A stretch of DNA of 64,000 nt from Deinococcus sp. (GCF_018260555.1 NZ_JAGLBB010000003.1:1-64000); one strand, 5' to 3'. Counted from the first letter of the stretch, positions 22,427-32,031 are shown. Translations and numbers: made by a program. The notes: generated by a model from the sequence alone, not told the origin.

Positions 22427-25400
22427 TTTTTCACTCCGTTCAGGGTCTCATCGAGGGTCAGGTCGAGCCGCACGTACGCGCCGGGCCGGGTGTACAGGTT
22501 GCCCGTCCCAATGCCGTCGAAGCCCTGGATGTTGTAGCCCACGTTCAGCCAGGTGCCGGGCAGCACGCGGTAGCCTGCCTCGACGCCGTAACCGATCAGC
22601 GTGGTGCTGGTCGCGGGTTGCAGCAGGGCGCGGCCCCAGCCGCCCACCTGAATCCGGTCGTTAAAGGCCGCCGTGACCCCGGCGTAGGGCTGCACGGTCA
22701 GGCTGTCGCGGTCACCCGTGACGCGCATGTCCGCGCCTGCACGCAGGGCGAGTTGTACGTTCTGGCGTGACAGGGGGCGGTACTCGGCGCTTGCTCCTGC
22801 TGTAAGGCTGCTGTCACCGTTTGCCAGGCTGCCGGCCACGTAGCGGGCGTAGCCCAGGCTGTTCAGTTGCCCCGAGCGGTAGGCGTAGCCCAGCGCCAGT
22901 TTCTGGCCCTGCCGCGCGCCGAATTCGGCGGTGGCGTCGGCCGCCAGATTCAGGCGGGGGTTCAGGTCGCCGCTGACTCCGCCGCGCAACACGGTGGTCA
23001 GCTTGCCGCCCGTGACACTGAAGTCCGTGCCCAGGGTGGCCCGGAAGGTGTCGGCGCGGTAGTCCAGGTCGGCCCCGGCGCTGATGTCCGAGGTGCCGCT
23101 GTCCACGTTCCAGAGGTAAGCCCCGCGCAGGCCCAGGCCCAGGCGTTCGCTGAGAGGCAGCGTGGTGGACACCCCGAAGCGGGCGCGGTTTTCCTGGCCG
23201 CTGCTGTTGGCGAGTTCGTACGCGGCCACGTAGTTGGTGCGGCCCACGGTGCTGTTCAGGCCGATAACGCCCGTATTACCCTCGCCCCAGGTGTAGGTGT
23301 CGCGCAGCGAGAGCTTGACCTGTTCGGTCAGGCGGTAGTCCACCCGGAAGTCCGTGGTGGGCAGCAGGGTGCCGCTGATGGGCGTGGTGTGCACCACCTC
23401 GGCGGCCACGCGGCCCTCGCGGTACGCCACGCTGCCGCTGAGGCCCAGGCCGCTGCGGGAGCCGAAGCCGTAGCGCAGCCCCGCCCCCACGCTGAAGGGC
23501 CTAAACTGGTAGTTCAGCTGCGCGCCAACAGAGCCGCTGGTGGTGGTCAGGGCGCGTCCATACGAACCCTCGATCCGCAGGCCCAGGCGCGGCGAGACAG
23601 GCAGGTCGTAGCGCCCGTCGGCCTGAAGACCCTGAGCGCCGCGTTCCAGCCCCGCGTACCCCGCGCTCTGGTAGCGCACCGAGAAGTCGCCGCCGCTGGG
23701 CTGGTTGCCGTTTCCGGGCCGCTGGGCTGGGCGGGAACTGACTGAAGCCGTCGCCAGCACCCCGCCCGAGGCCATCACGCGCCCCTTGACCTGAAGTTCG
23801 GGTTGCTCGTACCGCCCGGCGACGCCGAAGGTGGTGGTGCTGTCCACGCGCGTTACGCCCATGCCCACGCTGTAGGTGCCGCTGCCCGCCGTGCCGGTCT
23901 GCTCGACCTGTGCGCCGTAAGCGAGGCGGCGATTGCTGCCGCCGTCAAGCAGGCGGTAGGACGCCAGAACGTACTGCTCGTTCAGGCTGGCGCTCACGCG
24001 GTCCAGGCCGCGCGCCAGCGTCACGACGCCCGTTTCGGGATCCAGGGAGTAATCGATACCTTCATTCAGCGTGCGGCGGTTGGCCTCCTGATCGTCGCTG
24101 CCGACTTCGATCAGGGTCAGCAGCTGGCTGCCGACCACCACGCCGCCCCGCGACAGGCGCAGCAGGCGCGTGCCGTTGGGCGTCAGGCGCTCGTCGGTCA
24201 CGCGCTCGGTGGGCACCAGGGCCACGAAGCCCGCCAGGCGCGGCTCGGCCTTGGTGGTCAGGGTCAGCGCGGTCAGGGTTTCGGTCATCGGCAGGACCGT
24301 CATGGGCGTGGCGGTCTGGCGGTACTCGGCCCGGAAACTGGGGTGGTCGTACGACACCGCCACCGGGTCGCGCCCTCGCAGCGGAATGACTTCCTGCGAG
24401 GCGTCCCCGTAGTTAATGTTGCGCGCGGTGGACAGGTTCGCGGTGGTGTTCGGCAGGCCGTCCTTGTCGGCAGCGACGTACAGCTTGCCTGCGCCCACCA
24501 CCCCCTCGTAGTAGGCCCGCGCCCGGACATCCAGGCGGTCGCTCAGGCTGCCGTCTGAGCCCAGGCCCAGGGTGGCGCTGACCATGCCCACACCGACCGA
24601 ACGGCTGTCGGGACGCACTTCAAAGTTCTGGCGCACCACGCGGTCGTTTTCCACCACATCCAGTTGCAGCGTGGTCGGGGTGGTCTGCGGGCGCAGTTCC
24701 ACAATGCCCTGCCCCTTGTCCAGGGCCACCTGATAGCCGGCCTCGGTGGGGAAAGCGTCGGGGCGAAGCGGTTCCAGGTTGGTCCTGAGGGTCAGGCGGT
24801 CGGGCTGGGTGGCCACGCCCAGCGCGTCGAAGGTGCGGACGCGCAGGCGCAGGGGTGTCACGCCGTCGGCGCGCAGTTGCAGCGGCTCGATGTCGTAGCG
24901 GCTGGTCGGCCCGGCCAGTCGCACGCGCACGGTCTGGTCGCCCAGCGTGATGGTGTTCACGCCGGGGCGGATCGGCACGCCGTAGTAATCCAGTTGCTGC
25001 ACGCCCCGAACGGGGTCGGTGACGGTGCGGCCCACCTGGGTCGCTGGAACCGGCTGGCCGTTGACGACAGGCACGGGCGGCTCGCCCAGCGGGCCTTCCA
25101 CCCGGATGGTGACGCGATCAAGGCTGGCGTAGTCGGTGCCGTCCAGCGGCAACTTGATGCGTCCGGGATTCTCAGAGATCGTTTCGGGCTGGGCCAGCGG
25201 GGTGGCGGTCATCCAGTCGCGCTCATCCAGCAGGCCCAGAATGGGCCTGATTTGCCCGCGTTCCTCCAGCACCTGAAGCTGCGCGGCGGGCAGGGCGGCC
25301 ATGGCCGCTTCGGCGCCTTCCAGAACAAGCCCGAGTTCGCCGCTGAGCTGCTGACGGTCATCCCCGACCACAAGGGGGGCCAGTTGCGCGGGCGTCAGCT

Positions 25401-25707
25401 GCCAGTACAGCGTGCCGCTGCGCCCGCGCAGCGGGTCGGGCAGGGCCTGGCCGTTTAACTGGGCGCTGCCGGGCTGGTAGGTCACGCCCTGCGGGAGCGG
25501 CTGGGCCAGCAGCAGCGAACCTGCGCCCAGCTGAACGGTACTCAGAGCAAAGGGAAGAGAGACGCGCTGCTCACCTGCTGCGTTGGTCTCTGTCGTCTGC
25601 GGCGCGGGCAGCGGCGGCAGAGGCAGCGGTGAGACCGGCACGGTCGTCTGGGCGGACGCCGAGGCGACCAGGGCCAGGGTCAGAACAAGAGTCAGGCTAC
25701 GGTTCAC
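22423..25707 (-). CDS. predicted outer-membrane beta-barrel protein with Ig-like N-terminal region
   Basis: This 1094-residue protein starts with a signal peptide (MNRSLTLVLTLALVASASAQ) and a Pro-rich stretch. Residues about 50-560 are predicted beta-rich periplasmic or surface domains (LPLDGTDYASLDRVTIRVEG, LRADGVTPLRLRVRTFDALG, TPNGTRLLRLSRGGVVVGSQ). From about 600 the sequence is alternating amphipathic strands with frequent Tyr/Gly/Arg turns (YEQPELQVKGRVMASGG, LGLRIEGSYGRAL, VDYRLTEQVKLSLRDTYTWG, GYGVEAGYRVLPGTWLNVGY), as in a large outer-membrane barrel. I do not recognise a named family. The GTG start follows AAGGAG; the upstream gene ends 4 nt earlier. It may anchor or export its neighbours, which is inference. 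Confidence 0.75.
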   Translation of the reverse strand: MNRSLTLVLTLALVASASAQTTVPVSPLPLPPLPAPQTTETNAAGEQRVSLPFALSTVQLGAGSLLLAQPLPQGVTYQPGSAQLNGQALPDPLRGRSGTLYWQLTPAQLAPLVVGDDRQQLSGELGLVLEGAEAAMAALPAAQLQVLEERGQIRPILGLLDERDWMTATPLAQPETISENPGRIKLPLDGTDYASLDRVTIRVEGPLGEPPVPVVNGQPVPATQVGRTVTDPVRGVQQLDYYGVPIRPGVNTITLGDQTVRVRLAGPTSRYDIEPLQLRADGVTPLRLRVRTFDALGVATQPDRLTLRTNLEPLRPDAFPTEAGYQVALDKGQGIVELRPQTTPTTLQLDVVENDRVVRQNFEVRPDSRSVGVGMVSATLGLGSDGSLSDRLDVRARAYYEGVVGAGKLYVAADKDGLPNTTANLSTARNINYGDASQEVIPLRGRDPVAVSYDHPSFRAEYRQTATPMTVLPMTETLTALTLTTKAEPRLAGFVALVPTERVTDERLTPNGTRLLRLSRGGVVVGSQLLTLIEVGSDDQEANRRTLNEGIDYSLDPETGVVTLARGLDRVSASLNEQYVLASYRLLDGGSNRRLAYGAQVEQTGTAGSGTYSVGMGVTRVDSTTTFGVAGRYEQPELQVKGRVMASGGVLATASVSSRPAQRPGNGNQPSGGDFSVRYQSAGYAGLERGAQGLQADGRYDLPVSPRLGLRIEGSYGRALTTTSGSVGAQLNYQFRPFSVGAGLRYGFGSRSGLGLSGSVAYREGRVAAEVVHTTPISGTLLPTTDFRVDYRLTEQVKLSLRDTYTWGEGNTGVIGLNSTVGRTNYVAAYELANSSGQENRARFGVSTTLPLSERLGLGLRGAYLWNVDSGTSDISAGADLDYRADTFRATLGTDFSVTGGKLTTVLRGGVSGDLNPRLNLAADATAEFGARQGQKLALGYAYRSGQLNSLGYARYVAGSLANGDSSLTAGASAEYRPLSRQNVQLALRAGADMRVTGDRDSLTVQPYAGVTAAFNDRIQVGGWGRALLQPATSTTLIGYGVEAGYRVLPGTWLNVGYNIQGFDGIGTGNLYTRPGAYVRLDLTLDETLNGVKK

Positions 25708-25711
25708 TGCA

Positions 25712-28456
25712 TTACTCCTTCCACGTGACGGTGGGCCTGGGAAGCGGGAGAACGGACGTGACAGAAGCGGGCTGGTAGCGGTAGTCCAGGGTCAGACCCT
25801 CTGCGCTCAGGGGGCCGCTCAGGGTGTTCGTTCCGGCGCTCAGGCGTGCTCCTGCGGGCAGGGCGTCGGTCAGGGTGACTTCGCGCAGCGGCCGGGGGCT
25901 CGTGAGGCTCAGGCGCACCGCCACTTCTCCGCTGGGGAGTGGGGTCACGGTCTTGGTGAGGGTGGCGGGGCCAAGGGGCCAGCTCTGGCGGCGGCCCAGG
26001 CTGCCCTGGTTGGGCCGCAGCGCAAAGTCGGCGGTGGTCAGTCCCTGCACCTGAAGCGTGCGGGTGCCGGGGCTGCCTTCGGCGCTGGCGTAGGGCACGC
26101 TGGCCGGGTCGAGGCGCAGGGCCTGGGTGCCCAGCGTGACATTGCCAAAGTGGTAGCGGCCCCGCGCGTCGGTCAGCGAGAGTCGGCCGCCCGCCAGAAT
26201 GACGCGTGCGCCGTTCATGGGCTGGTCGGTGTTCTCGTCGAAGATGCCGTTGGCGTTGCGGTCAAGGTACACGCGGCCCAGCAGGTCCGAGGTGGGCGCA
26301 AAGTTAAGCAGCTGCACCTTGACGCTAAAGGAGGCGGGCTGGCTGATAATGGCGCCGGTCTGTCCGCTGGCCCCCTGACCCTGCATGATCACGGTGTTGT
26401 TCAGGGCGCCTGCCGCGCCCGGCAGCACCCGCAGGCCGTACTGCAGTCGGCGCTGGTCACTGGCGGCGATGCGGTCAACCGTCCAGCGCAGGCTGCCGTC
26501 AGGCTGCACAGTCGGGTCGGGGATGGCCGCGCCGTCAAGGAGCGAGCTGCCGGGCACGTACTGTAGGCGCGGGTCCGGCGTATCGGTCACGGTGACCTGG
26601 ATCAGGGCGGCGGTGCGCGACGTGTTCCCAAGCGTCAGGGTGTAGGTCACCAGATCGCCCAGCGTCACGGCGGTGGGGCTGGCTACTTTCTTGATGGAGG
26701 GGGTGGTGTTCCAGACCACCGCGCTGACCGCGTTGCTCTCGAGCGGCTGCGGGAGTTCGGTGCTGACCATCCGGAAGACGTTGCGAAGCTGCTCGTCGTC
26801 TGCCGCCCGATCAGTCACGGCCGCGCGAATGGTCAGGGCGCGCGTCTCACCGGGCGCCAGGGTCCCGACGTTCCAGGTCACGGTTTGGGCATCCACCGCG
26901 CCCGTCACCACGCCGCCGTCCGACGCTGCGACCATGTTCAGGTGCGCGGGCAGTGGGTCAGACACCTGCACGCCCGTCAGCGGCCCGGTGTAGGGGTTGG
27001 TCACGCGCAGGGTGTAGGTCAGAACGTCGCCGGAAGTCACGCGCCCACCCGGCTGCCAGGCGGGGTCGCCTTCCTTGCTGACCGACTTCTGAAGCTCGGG
27101 AAGCCTGGTTTCAATGCGGCCTACCTCGTCGAGGGTGGTGTCCTGCGGGCCGCGCTGAGCGCTGACCGTCACGGTGGCTTTCAGGGCTGTGCCTGCCAGG
27201 GCCGCCGTGGGCAGGTAGCACACGCGCACAGGCAAGGTGGCCCCGGGCGCCAGGGCAAAGGGCTGGGCCAGGGCCGCGCCGTCCGCGCCGCGCACCGTGG
27301 CGGTCACGCCGGCAGGCACGGTGGCGCGCACGGTAAAGGTGTCCTGCACGTCGCCCGTGTTCTTGACCGTGTGGTCAAAGCAGGTGTCCCGCTCTGCCAG
27401 GGCAAACGGGCGGGCCTGGCGGTCGGCCTCACCCTGGGCTTCAGGCTGACCGACCGGGCCAATGGCGACGGCGGGGCGGTACTGCACGCGCAGCGAATCC
27501 CTGGCCTGCGCGTTCACCGAGCCTGTGACCGCCGTGGCGCTGTTCACGAAGTCCTGATTTTCGGCGGCGGCGCTGGCCTGCACCCGGAAGGTCAGGCGCA
27601 CCTCGGCCCCCGTGTCCAGGGTGGGCAGGCGCACGCGCAGGCCGTTGACCGCCTGCGCTTCGGCGGCGGCCCAGGTGGTGCCATCGGCGCTGTATTCCAG
27701 CGTGCCTGCCGTGGTCCGGGCGCTGCCCGCCACGTAGGTCAGGCCCCGCGCGGCCTGCTCGGCCAGCGGGTCAGTCAGCGTGACTTCGCGGCCCAGGGCG
27801 CCGGTATTGCGCAGCGTGATCGTCACGTCGGTCTGCGAGCCGGGCTTCAGGAACTCTGCGCCGAACACCTTGTTCAGTTCCAGGACCGGGGGGGAGCCGA
27901 CCGTGAGCACCGAGACATTGTTGGTGTCACTCGGGCCGCCCGGGCAGCCCGCCACGAGGTTCACCTGGGCACTGCCCTGATCGCCGGGCGACGTCTGGGC
28001 CTCCAGCCACACCCGCGCCGATGCACCCGCCGCCAGCGTGACGCTGCTGATGACCTGATCACTGCTGTCCAGTTGCCCGTTGCCGTTGCTGTCGCCGCGC
28101 AGGGTCAGGGTGGGGCGGGCCGTACCGCCTGGATGCTGGGCGCTCAGGGCGTAGCTGAAGGTGTCGTTCCCGGCGTTGCGAACCTGGTACGCGAAGGCTG
28201 ATCCGCTGCTTTCTCCCGGCAGGACAGACAGGCTGTGGGCCGGTGCCTGGGCGTTTCCGTTGGGCGTCACGCTGACCGCGCAGACGGGGGCGACCGTGAT
28301 CGAAACAATGTTCGAGACACTTCCGGCAGGTCCGACGGGAGTCTGAAGGCTGACCTGGGCCTGGTTGGTGATGCGAGTGCCGGCGGGCGTAGGGGAAGCC
28401 GACTGCGCCAGTACAGACGCGCACAGCAGTAAACCGAGGGGGAAACGCTTCTTCAC
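25712..28456 (-). CDS. secreted multi-DUF11 protein with SdrD-B-like domain
   Basis: This 914-residue protein has a short signal peptide (MKKRFPLGLLLCASVLAQSA) and a mature start TPAGTRITNQAQVSLQTPVG. At least three or four DUF11-type domains follow: VLELNKVFGAEFLKPGSQTD with VTITLRNTGALGREVTLTDP; LQKSVSKEGDPAWQPGGRVT with SGDVLTYTLRVTNPYTGPL; IKKVASPTAVTLGDLVTYTL. Near residue 735 is a prealbumin-like SdrD-B domain (LLGRVYLDRNANGIFDENTD, then LTDARGRYHFGNV). The last 90 residues resemble another truncated DUF11 domain. The GTG start is preceded by AAGGAG. It is the first gene of a three-gene unit with the beta-barrel and the 794-residue protein. It is probably displayed on the cell surface; the ligand is unknown. 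Confidence 0.82.
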   Translation of the reverse strand: MKKRFPLGLLLCASVLAQSASPTPAGTRITNQAQVSLQTPVGPAGSVSNIVSITVAPVCAVSVTPNGNAQAPAHSLSVLPGESSGSAFAYQVRNAGNDTFSYALSAQHPGGTARPTLTLRGDSNGNGQLDSSDQVISSVTLAAGASARVWLEAQTSPGDQGSAQVNLVAGCPGGPSDTNNVSVLTVGSPPVLELNKVFGAEFLKPGSQTDVTITLRNTGALGREVTLTDPLAEQAARGLTYVAGSARTTAGTLEYSADGTTWAAAEAQAVNGLRVRLPTLDTGAEVRLTFRVQASAAAENQDFVNSATAVTGSVNAQARDSLRVQYRPAVAIGPVGQPEAQGEADRQARPFALAERDTCFDHTVKNTGDVQDTFTVRATVPAGVTATVRGADGAALAQPFALAPGATLPVRVCYLPTAALAGTALKATVTVSAQRGPQDTTLDEVGRIETRLPELQKSVSKEGDPAWQPGGRVTSGDVLTYTLRVTNPYTGPLTGVQVSDPLPAHLNMVAASDGGVVTGAVDAQTVTWNVGTLAPGETRALTIRAAVTDRAADDEQLRNVFRMVSTELPQPLESNAVSAVVWNTTPSIKKVASPTAVTLGDLVTYTLTLGNTSRTAALIQVTVTDTPDPRLQYVPGSSLLDGAAIPDPTVQPDGSLRWTVDRIAASDQRRLQYGLRVLPGAAGALNNTVIMQGQGASGQTGAIISQPASFSVKVQLLNFAPTSDLLGRVYLDRNANGIFDENTDQPMNGARVILAGGRLSLTDARGRYHFGNVTLGTQALRLDPASVPYASAEGSPGTRTLQVQGLTTADFALRPNQGSLGRRQSWPLGPATLTKTVTPLPSGEVAVRLSLTSPRPLREVTLTDALPAGARLSAGTNTLSGPLSAEGLTLDYRYQPASVTSVLPLPRPTVTWKE

Positions 28457-28848
28457 AGCGGCACAGCTCCTTGAAAGGCGCGAAAAGGGAACATGGAGAA
28501 AAATGAGGAGGGTCTTGTGTTAGGAAAAGGCCCTATAGAAAAAGGCCCGATGGAAAAAGGCGATAAGGGAAAAGGCGCTGAGGGCGGACGAAGAATGCAA
28601 GATAAAGAAAGGTAACTGCTCAGCACGATAAACACGGCAAAAAACGCTTGTTCCCGTTTTGTATGAGCATAATAGTTACTGCAAATCTGCCTTGGACGAA
28701 CCAATTCGCTCATATCGGCAATTTCAGTCATTTGAAAGCAGCTTCTTAGCAATTTATAGGGCTGAATTCAGATTCTGAGCAATTTACCCTGCTGAGCAGT
28801 TACAAAGAAAGACAGAAAAAGGCAGCGAGCAAAGCCGGAGAAAAGGGG
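28457..28848. other. AT-rich spacer with degenerate tandem repeat
   Basis: No convincing gene is seen. Positions about 28525-28575 hold an imperfect tandem repeat of GGAAAAAGGCCCTATAGAAA type (three to four units). The rest is clearly more AT-rich than the surroundings. It should carry the promoter of the downstream three-gene surface unit, but no single -35/-10 pair stands out. Confidence 0.4.
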
Positions 28849-28882
28849 GGTTGGAGAAGGGGAAAACCCACCTTCCCCAACC
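28849..28882 (-). terminator. hairpin terminator after the 692-residue surface gene
   Basis: GGTTGGAGAAGG and CCTTCCCCAACC form a 12-bp stem with one or two mismatches about 10 nt after the stop codon. On the minus strand it is followed by CCCCCTTTTCTCC, a weak T tract. Confidence 0.5.
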
Positions 28883-28892
28883 CTGAAGAGGT

Positions 28893-30971
28893 TTAGTTGT
28901 TGACCTTGACGGTCAGCGTGATGCTGACCGTGCCGCCGATGGGCAGGCAGTCGGTGGCGTCAACGGCAGTATCGCCGTTGGTGTTCACACCAATCAACAG
29001 GCTGGCCGGGTTGGTGCCACCAGCGGGGGCCGCGCCCCACGTGCCGCCGTTGTCGGTGCTGAACAGCAGGCTGCCCACGCTGGCCGTTCCCGTCACGCTC
29101 TGGTAGGTGGTGTTGGCGAAGATGTTGGTGTTGGTGCCGTCCAGTTCCTTGAGGATGACCTTGCAGACAGGAACGTTGTACTTGTTCTCGCCGCCGATGG
29201 TGTACACCACGGTGTCACCGGGGGCCGCCGTGGTCTTGTCCGCGCTCTTGGTGATGGGGAACAGCGGGTTGGTGGGGTTGCCGGCAGGAGGCGTGGGAGC
29301 AGTCACCAGGCCCACATTGAACAGGGTGCCGTCGGTATCGGTGGCGGTGGAGTAGGCGCCCGTCGCCACCGTACGCACGGCGTAGCCGGTACGTGCAGGA
29401 GCGTTGGCCGGCAGCACCACACGGGTGGTGAAGGTAACGGTAGCACCAGCGGCCACTCCCACGTCCACGGTGCCGTCGCCGTTGGTGTCGGTCAGGGCGG
29501 CGCCGTTCAGCAGGTACTGCACGGTCGCACCGGCAGGCAGGTCGTTGGTGCCGCCAGTGATGTTGAAGGTGTCGTTGTAGGTCCCGGTGTTCTGCACGGT
29601 GGTCTCGAAGTCGGCGTTGGTGGTGGTCGTGGTGTTGGGGTTGATGGTCTGACCCGAAGCGTCCAGCGTGGTGCCCGTATCCTGCGCGACGACCCGCAGG
29701 TCAAGGCCAGGAGTCTTGACCGTGTAGGTGGGGCTGGCAATCTGGGCCGCGGTACCAGCGGTCGGACCACCCGCGTTGCCGCTGTAGATGGGCACAGTGA
29801 CAGCGATAGGCGTCTTGGGCGTGCCCGAGTTGTCAGCGCCAGCGTCGGGGTAGGTGACCTGCACGGTGTAGGCGGGCGCCGTGTTGGGGGGGATGTTATT
29901 GAACGTCACCGAGCCGTCAGGGTTCACGGTCACGGTCGCGCCGGTGATGGGGTTGCCGTTGATGTCCACAGGCACTTCCCCAGTCACGAAGGCGTTGCCC
30001 GTGGCGGGGTTGATGAGCGTGGCCGTCGTCCCGGCGGGAGCCGTGCTGGGCACCGTGGCAGGGCCAACAGTAATATTGTCCTTAACAGTGCTGTTGTTAG
30101 GGGCCGTGCCCGTCAGGCTGACCACATCAGGGTTGCCGTTGGCGTCAGCCTTGGGGTAAGCGGTCTGGCTGCCGTCGGGGGCCACCTGAACGGGCGTGCC
30201 AGCGCCGGGCAGGGTCGCGCCACCAGGCACGGTGGGGCCAGCAGGCTGAGTGTAGCCAGTAGGAGTCGTCCCTGTACCGTTGGGGTTGGCGGTGTTAACA
30301 GGGGTGATGGCAGGGTTACCGGAATCGGTAGGAATGGGCGTAACCACACCAGTCGTGGGGCTGCCGGGGGTCGCCGTGGTCACAGCCGCCACGATGGCAA
30401 CGTTCTCGTTGTTGTTGTCCACGTTGGTGCCGAAGGTTTCGGTGTACGAGTCACCCGTGCCGTCGGCGCTGGGGGTGGAGTCGTACGTGGCCGTACCGAT
30501 CAGGTTCTGACCATAGCTGGCCGGAGTCCCGCCCACCGTGTACGTCTGGGTGACGGTCGTGTTATCGCCGGGCTGCACGGTCACGCTGGTAGCCGAGAGA
30601 GTCACGCCGGTAGGCGCAGTGTTCGAGGTGTTCGCCGAGCTCAGGGCGATCACCAGGGGCGTGTTACCGGTGTTGGTCACGGTGTACGTGAAGCTGGTGC
30701 TCGTGTTGGCAGGCACATTGTTCTTGGTCAGTGCGGCGTCGCCCGTGTTGGGCGTGATCGTGAAGCTGGGCACGGCCGTCACGGTCGTGGTCACGACGTT
30801 CGAAACAGAAGTACCAGCGATGGGCGTGGTAGGCGTGGTGCTACTAGGGTCAAGGAACTCAAAATCCGCCGACGCCTGGTTGGTGATGGCCGTACCAGCG
30901 CGAGGGGCCGCACCGAGTGCCATCCCTGTCGAGAGCGAAATTGCGAGGGCCAGCATCTTGTTTAACTTCAT
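28893..30971 (-). CDS. secreted Thr/Pro-rich surface protein with DUF11-like repeats
   Basis: This 692-residue protein has a signal peptide (MKLNKMLALAISLSTGMALG). The mature N-terminus (PRAGTAITNQASADFEFLDP, then GTSVSNVVTTTVTAVPSFTI) matches the start of the 914-residue neighbour (AGTRITNQAQ...GSVSNIVSITV), so the two share an N-terminal domain. A long Thr/Pro/Asn-rich middle follows (GTGTTPTGYTQPAGPTVPGG). The C-terminal third has DUF11-like beta domains (LFPITKSADKTTAAPGDTVV, YTIGGENKYNVPVC, SITLTVKVNN). ATG 30971 follows AAGGAG; the longer frame has no support. It may be an abundant envelope protein, inferred from composition and its separate transcription unit. Confidence 0.82.
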   Translation of the reverse strand: MKLNKMLALAISLSTGMALGAAPRAGTAITNQASADFEFLDPSSTTPTTPIAGTSVSNVVTTTVTAVPSFTITPNTGDAALTKNNVPANTSTSFTYTVTNTGNTPLVIALSSANTSNTAPTGVTLSATSVTVQPGDNTTVTQTYTVGGTPASYGQNLIGTATYDSTPSADGTGDSYTETFGTNVDNNNENVAIVAAVTTATPGSPTTGVVTPIPTDSGNPAITPVNTANPNGTGTTPTGYTQPAGPTVPGGATLPGAGTPVQVAPDGSQTAYPKADANGNPDVVSLTGTAPNNSTVKDNITVGPATVPSTAPAGTTATLINPATGNAFVTGEVPVDINGNPITGATVTVNPDGSVTFNNIPPNTAPAYTVQVTYPDAGADNSGTPKTPIAVTVPIYSGNAGGPTAGTAAQIASPTYTVKTPGLDLRVVAQDTGTTLDASGQTINPNTTTTTNADFETTVQNTGTYNDTFNITGGTNDLPAGATVQYLLNGAALTDTNGDGTVDVGVAAGATVTFTTRVVLPANAPARTGYAVRTVATGAYSTATDTDGTLFNVGLVTAPTPPAGNPTNPLFPITKSADKTTAAPGDTVVYTIGGENKYNVPVCKVILKELDGTNTNIFANTTYQSVTGTASVGSLLFSTDNGGTWGAAPAGGTNPASLLIGVNTNGDTAVDATDCLPIGGTVSITLTVKVNN

Positions 30972-31462
30972 GTAAAACTCCTTGGCAACGGGGGCAACGC
31001 GGACAGGCCCAGGGAATATCACGCCACGAGCGGTGGGCCAGACTGCTTGCAGCAACGGGGTGGCCCCGGAGACTCCCTCCGGACGTTCTTTATACTAGGT
31101 ACAGAAAGATTTCTGGAATCTTACAAACTGCTACGTTAACTCAAGTTCAGTAAACCCGGTCATGACAGATCGTGACAGAATCCACTTATTTTTCCATCTC
31201 TCATACGGTGTACGGTCAGTTTCCTAATGATCCCGTCTGGACCGTCCTTAACACGATATGATGCCGGCCTGACAGGCGTGGGGTGAAGCCCCCACTCTTT
31301 AATTGAACTCTGGTTCATAAGAACTGGTCGTCAGGAATTGTGAGCAAGGCCACCTATGTGCCCATCTCTCATATGAAGTGCTCCCTGGATCCTAAGGAGC
31401 CTGTCTGCTTTATTCATGATCCGCTCATCTACCGGCCTGCCAGTTTTCCTGAACCCGCGTCG
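30972..31462. other. long upstream region of the surface cluster, no gene seen
   Basis: On the minus strand a TATAAA box (about 31091-31096) is a plausible -10 element for the 692-residue gene, giving a leader of about 110 nt. Next to it is an imperfect palindrome AGATTTCTGGAATCT. Further out, CCATCTCTCATA occurs twice (31194-31205 and 31362-31373), and a small hairpin GTGGGG/CCCCAC lies at 31278-31294. The short minus-strand open frames here have no recognisable content. Confidence 0.4.
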
Positions 31463-31574
31463 GGAGAACGGCCCTGCATTGACGGCCCTGCATTGACGGC
31501 CCTGCATTGACGGCCCTGGATTAACGGCCTTGCATTGACGGCCCTGGATTAACGGCCTTGCATTGACGGCGTGG
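31463..31574. repeat. 14-bp minisatellite, about eight units
   Basis: CATTGACGGCCCTG alternates with the variant GATTAACGGCCTTG: units start at 31477, 31491, 31505, 31519, 31533, 31547 and 31561, with a partial first unit before them. The 14-bp period is not a multiple of three, so it is not a coding repeat. Confidence 0.9.
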
Positions 31575-31684
31575 ATCTGGGACGCCGCCGTATCAGCGGG
31601 CCGATGACGCAGGGGGCAGAGTCCCCACAGGACGCTGGGGAGCACTGGTCTGGAGGGGCGGCGCCGCTGGAGTGTGGGCGCGTG

Positions 31685-31955
31685 TGATACGGACTGCGCT
31701 CCACTGCGCCACAGTCGGGAAGACACCGCCTGTGGCTCCATACCGCGAAGGGGCGTCTGCCCTTCCTCCTCGCATCCGCTCGGATTGATTCGGTGCAGTT
31801 CCGAATCAATCGGAAATGCTACGGGTTCCGTCTGTTTCGCAGCCCACCTGGAACGTCGCCGGGTGGTCAACTCCATGCCCGGAACCCGCCGTGCTCCCGG
31901 TCGCTTCGCTCGGATTGAAGGGTCTTTGCAGCCCCTTCAATCCGAGCGTCTATGA
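31685..31955. repeat. dispersed palindromic repeat, copy 10 (composite, 270 bp)
   Basis: Left end TGATACGGACTGCGCTCC, then GCCACAGTCGGGAAGACACC with CTGTGGC (the hairpin of copies 1 and 2), GCATCCGCTCGGATTGATTC, GGTGCAGTTCCGAATCAATC, then a second unit GGGTTCCGTCTGTTTCGCAG, CCACCTGGAACGTCGCCGGG, CACGC-like CATGCCCGGAACCCG, CTTCGCTCGGATTGAA and right end TCCGAGCGTCTATGA. Nearly every module of the family occurs here. It lies about 75 nt before the first nuo gene. Confidence 0.85.
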
Positions 31956-32031
31956 AACATGCTAAAACTGGGGTGTTCCACAGTTCAGAGTTTGAGAAGT
32001 CCGTAGCGTCTCTCTTTTTTTCCAGCTATTC

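Noticed and set aside
28453..28752. 99-codon minus-strand open frame with FSIGPFSIGPF
   Set aside because: The repetitive part is only the degenerate tandem repeat in an AT-rich spacer, and no ribosome-binding site is seen.
31331..31876. 181-codon minus-strand open frame
   Set aside because: It runs through repeat copy 10 and the 14-bp minisatellite. The remaining 38 residues match nothing I know.
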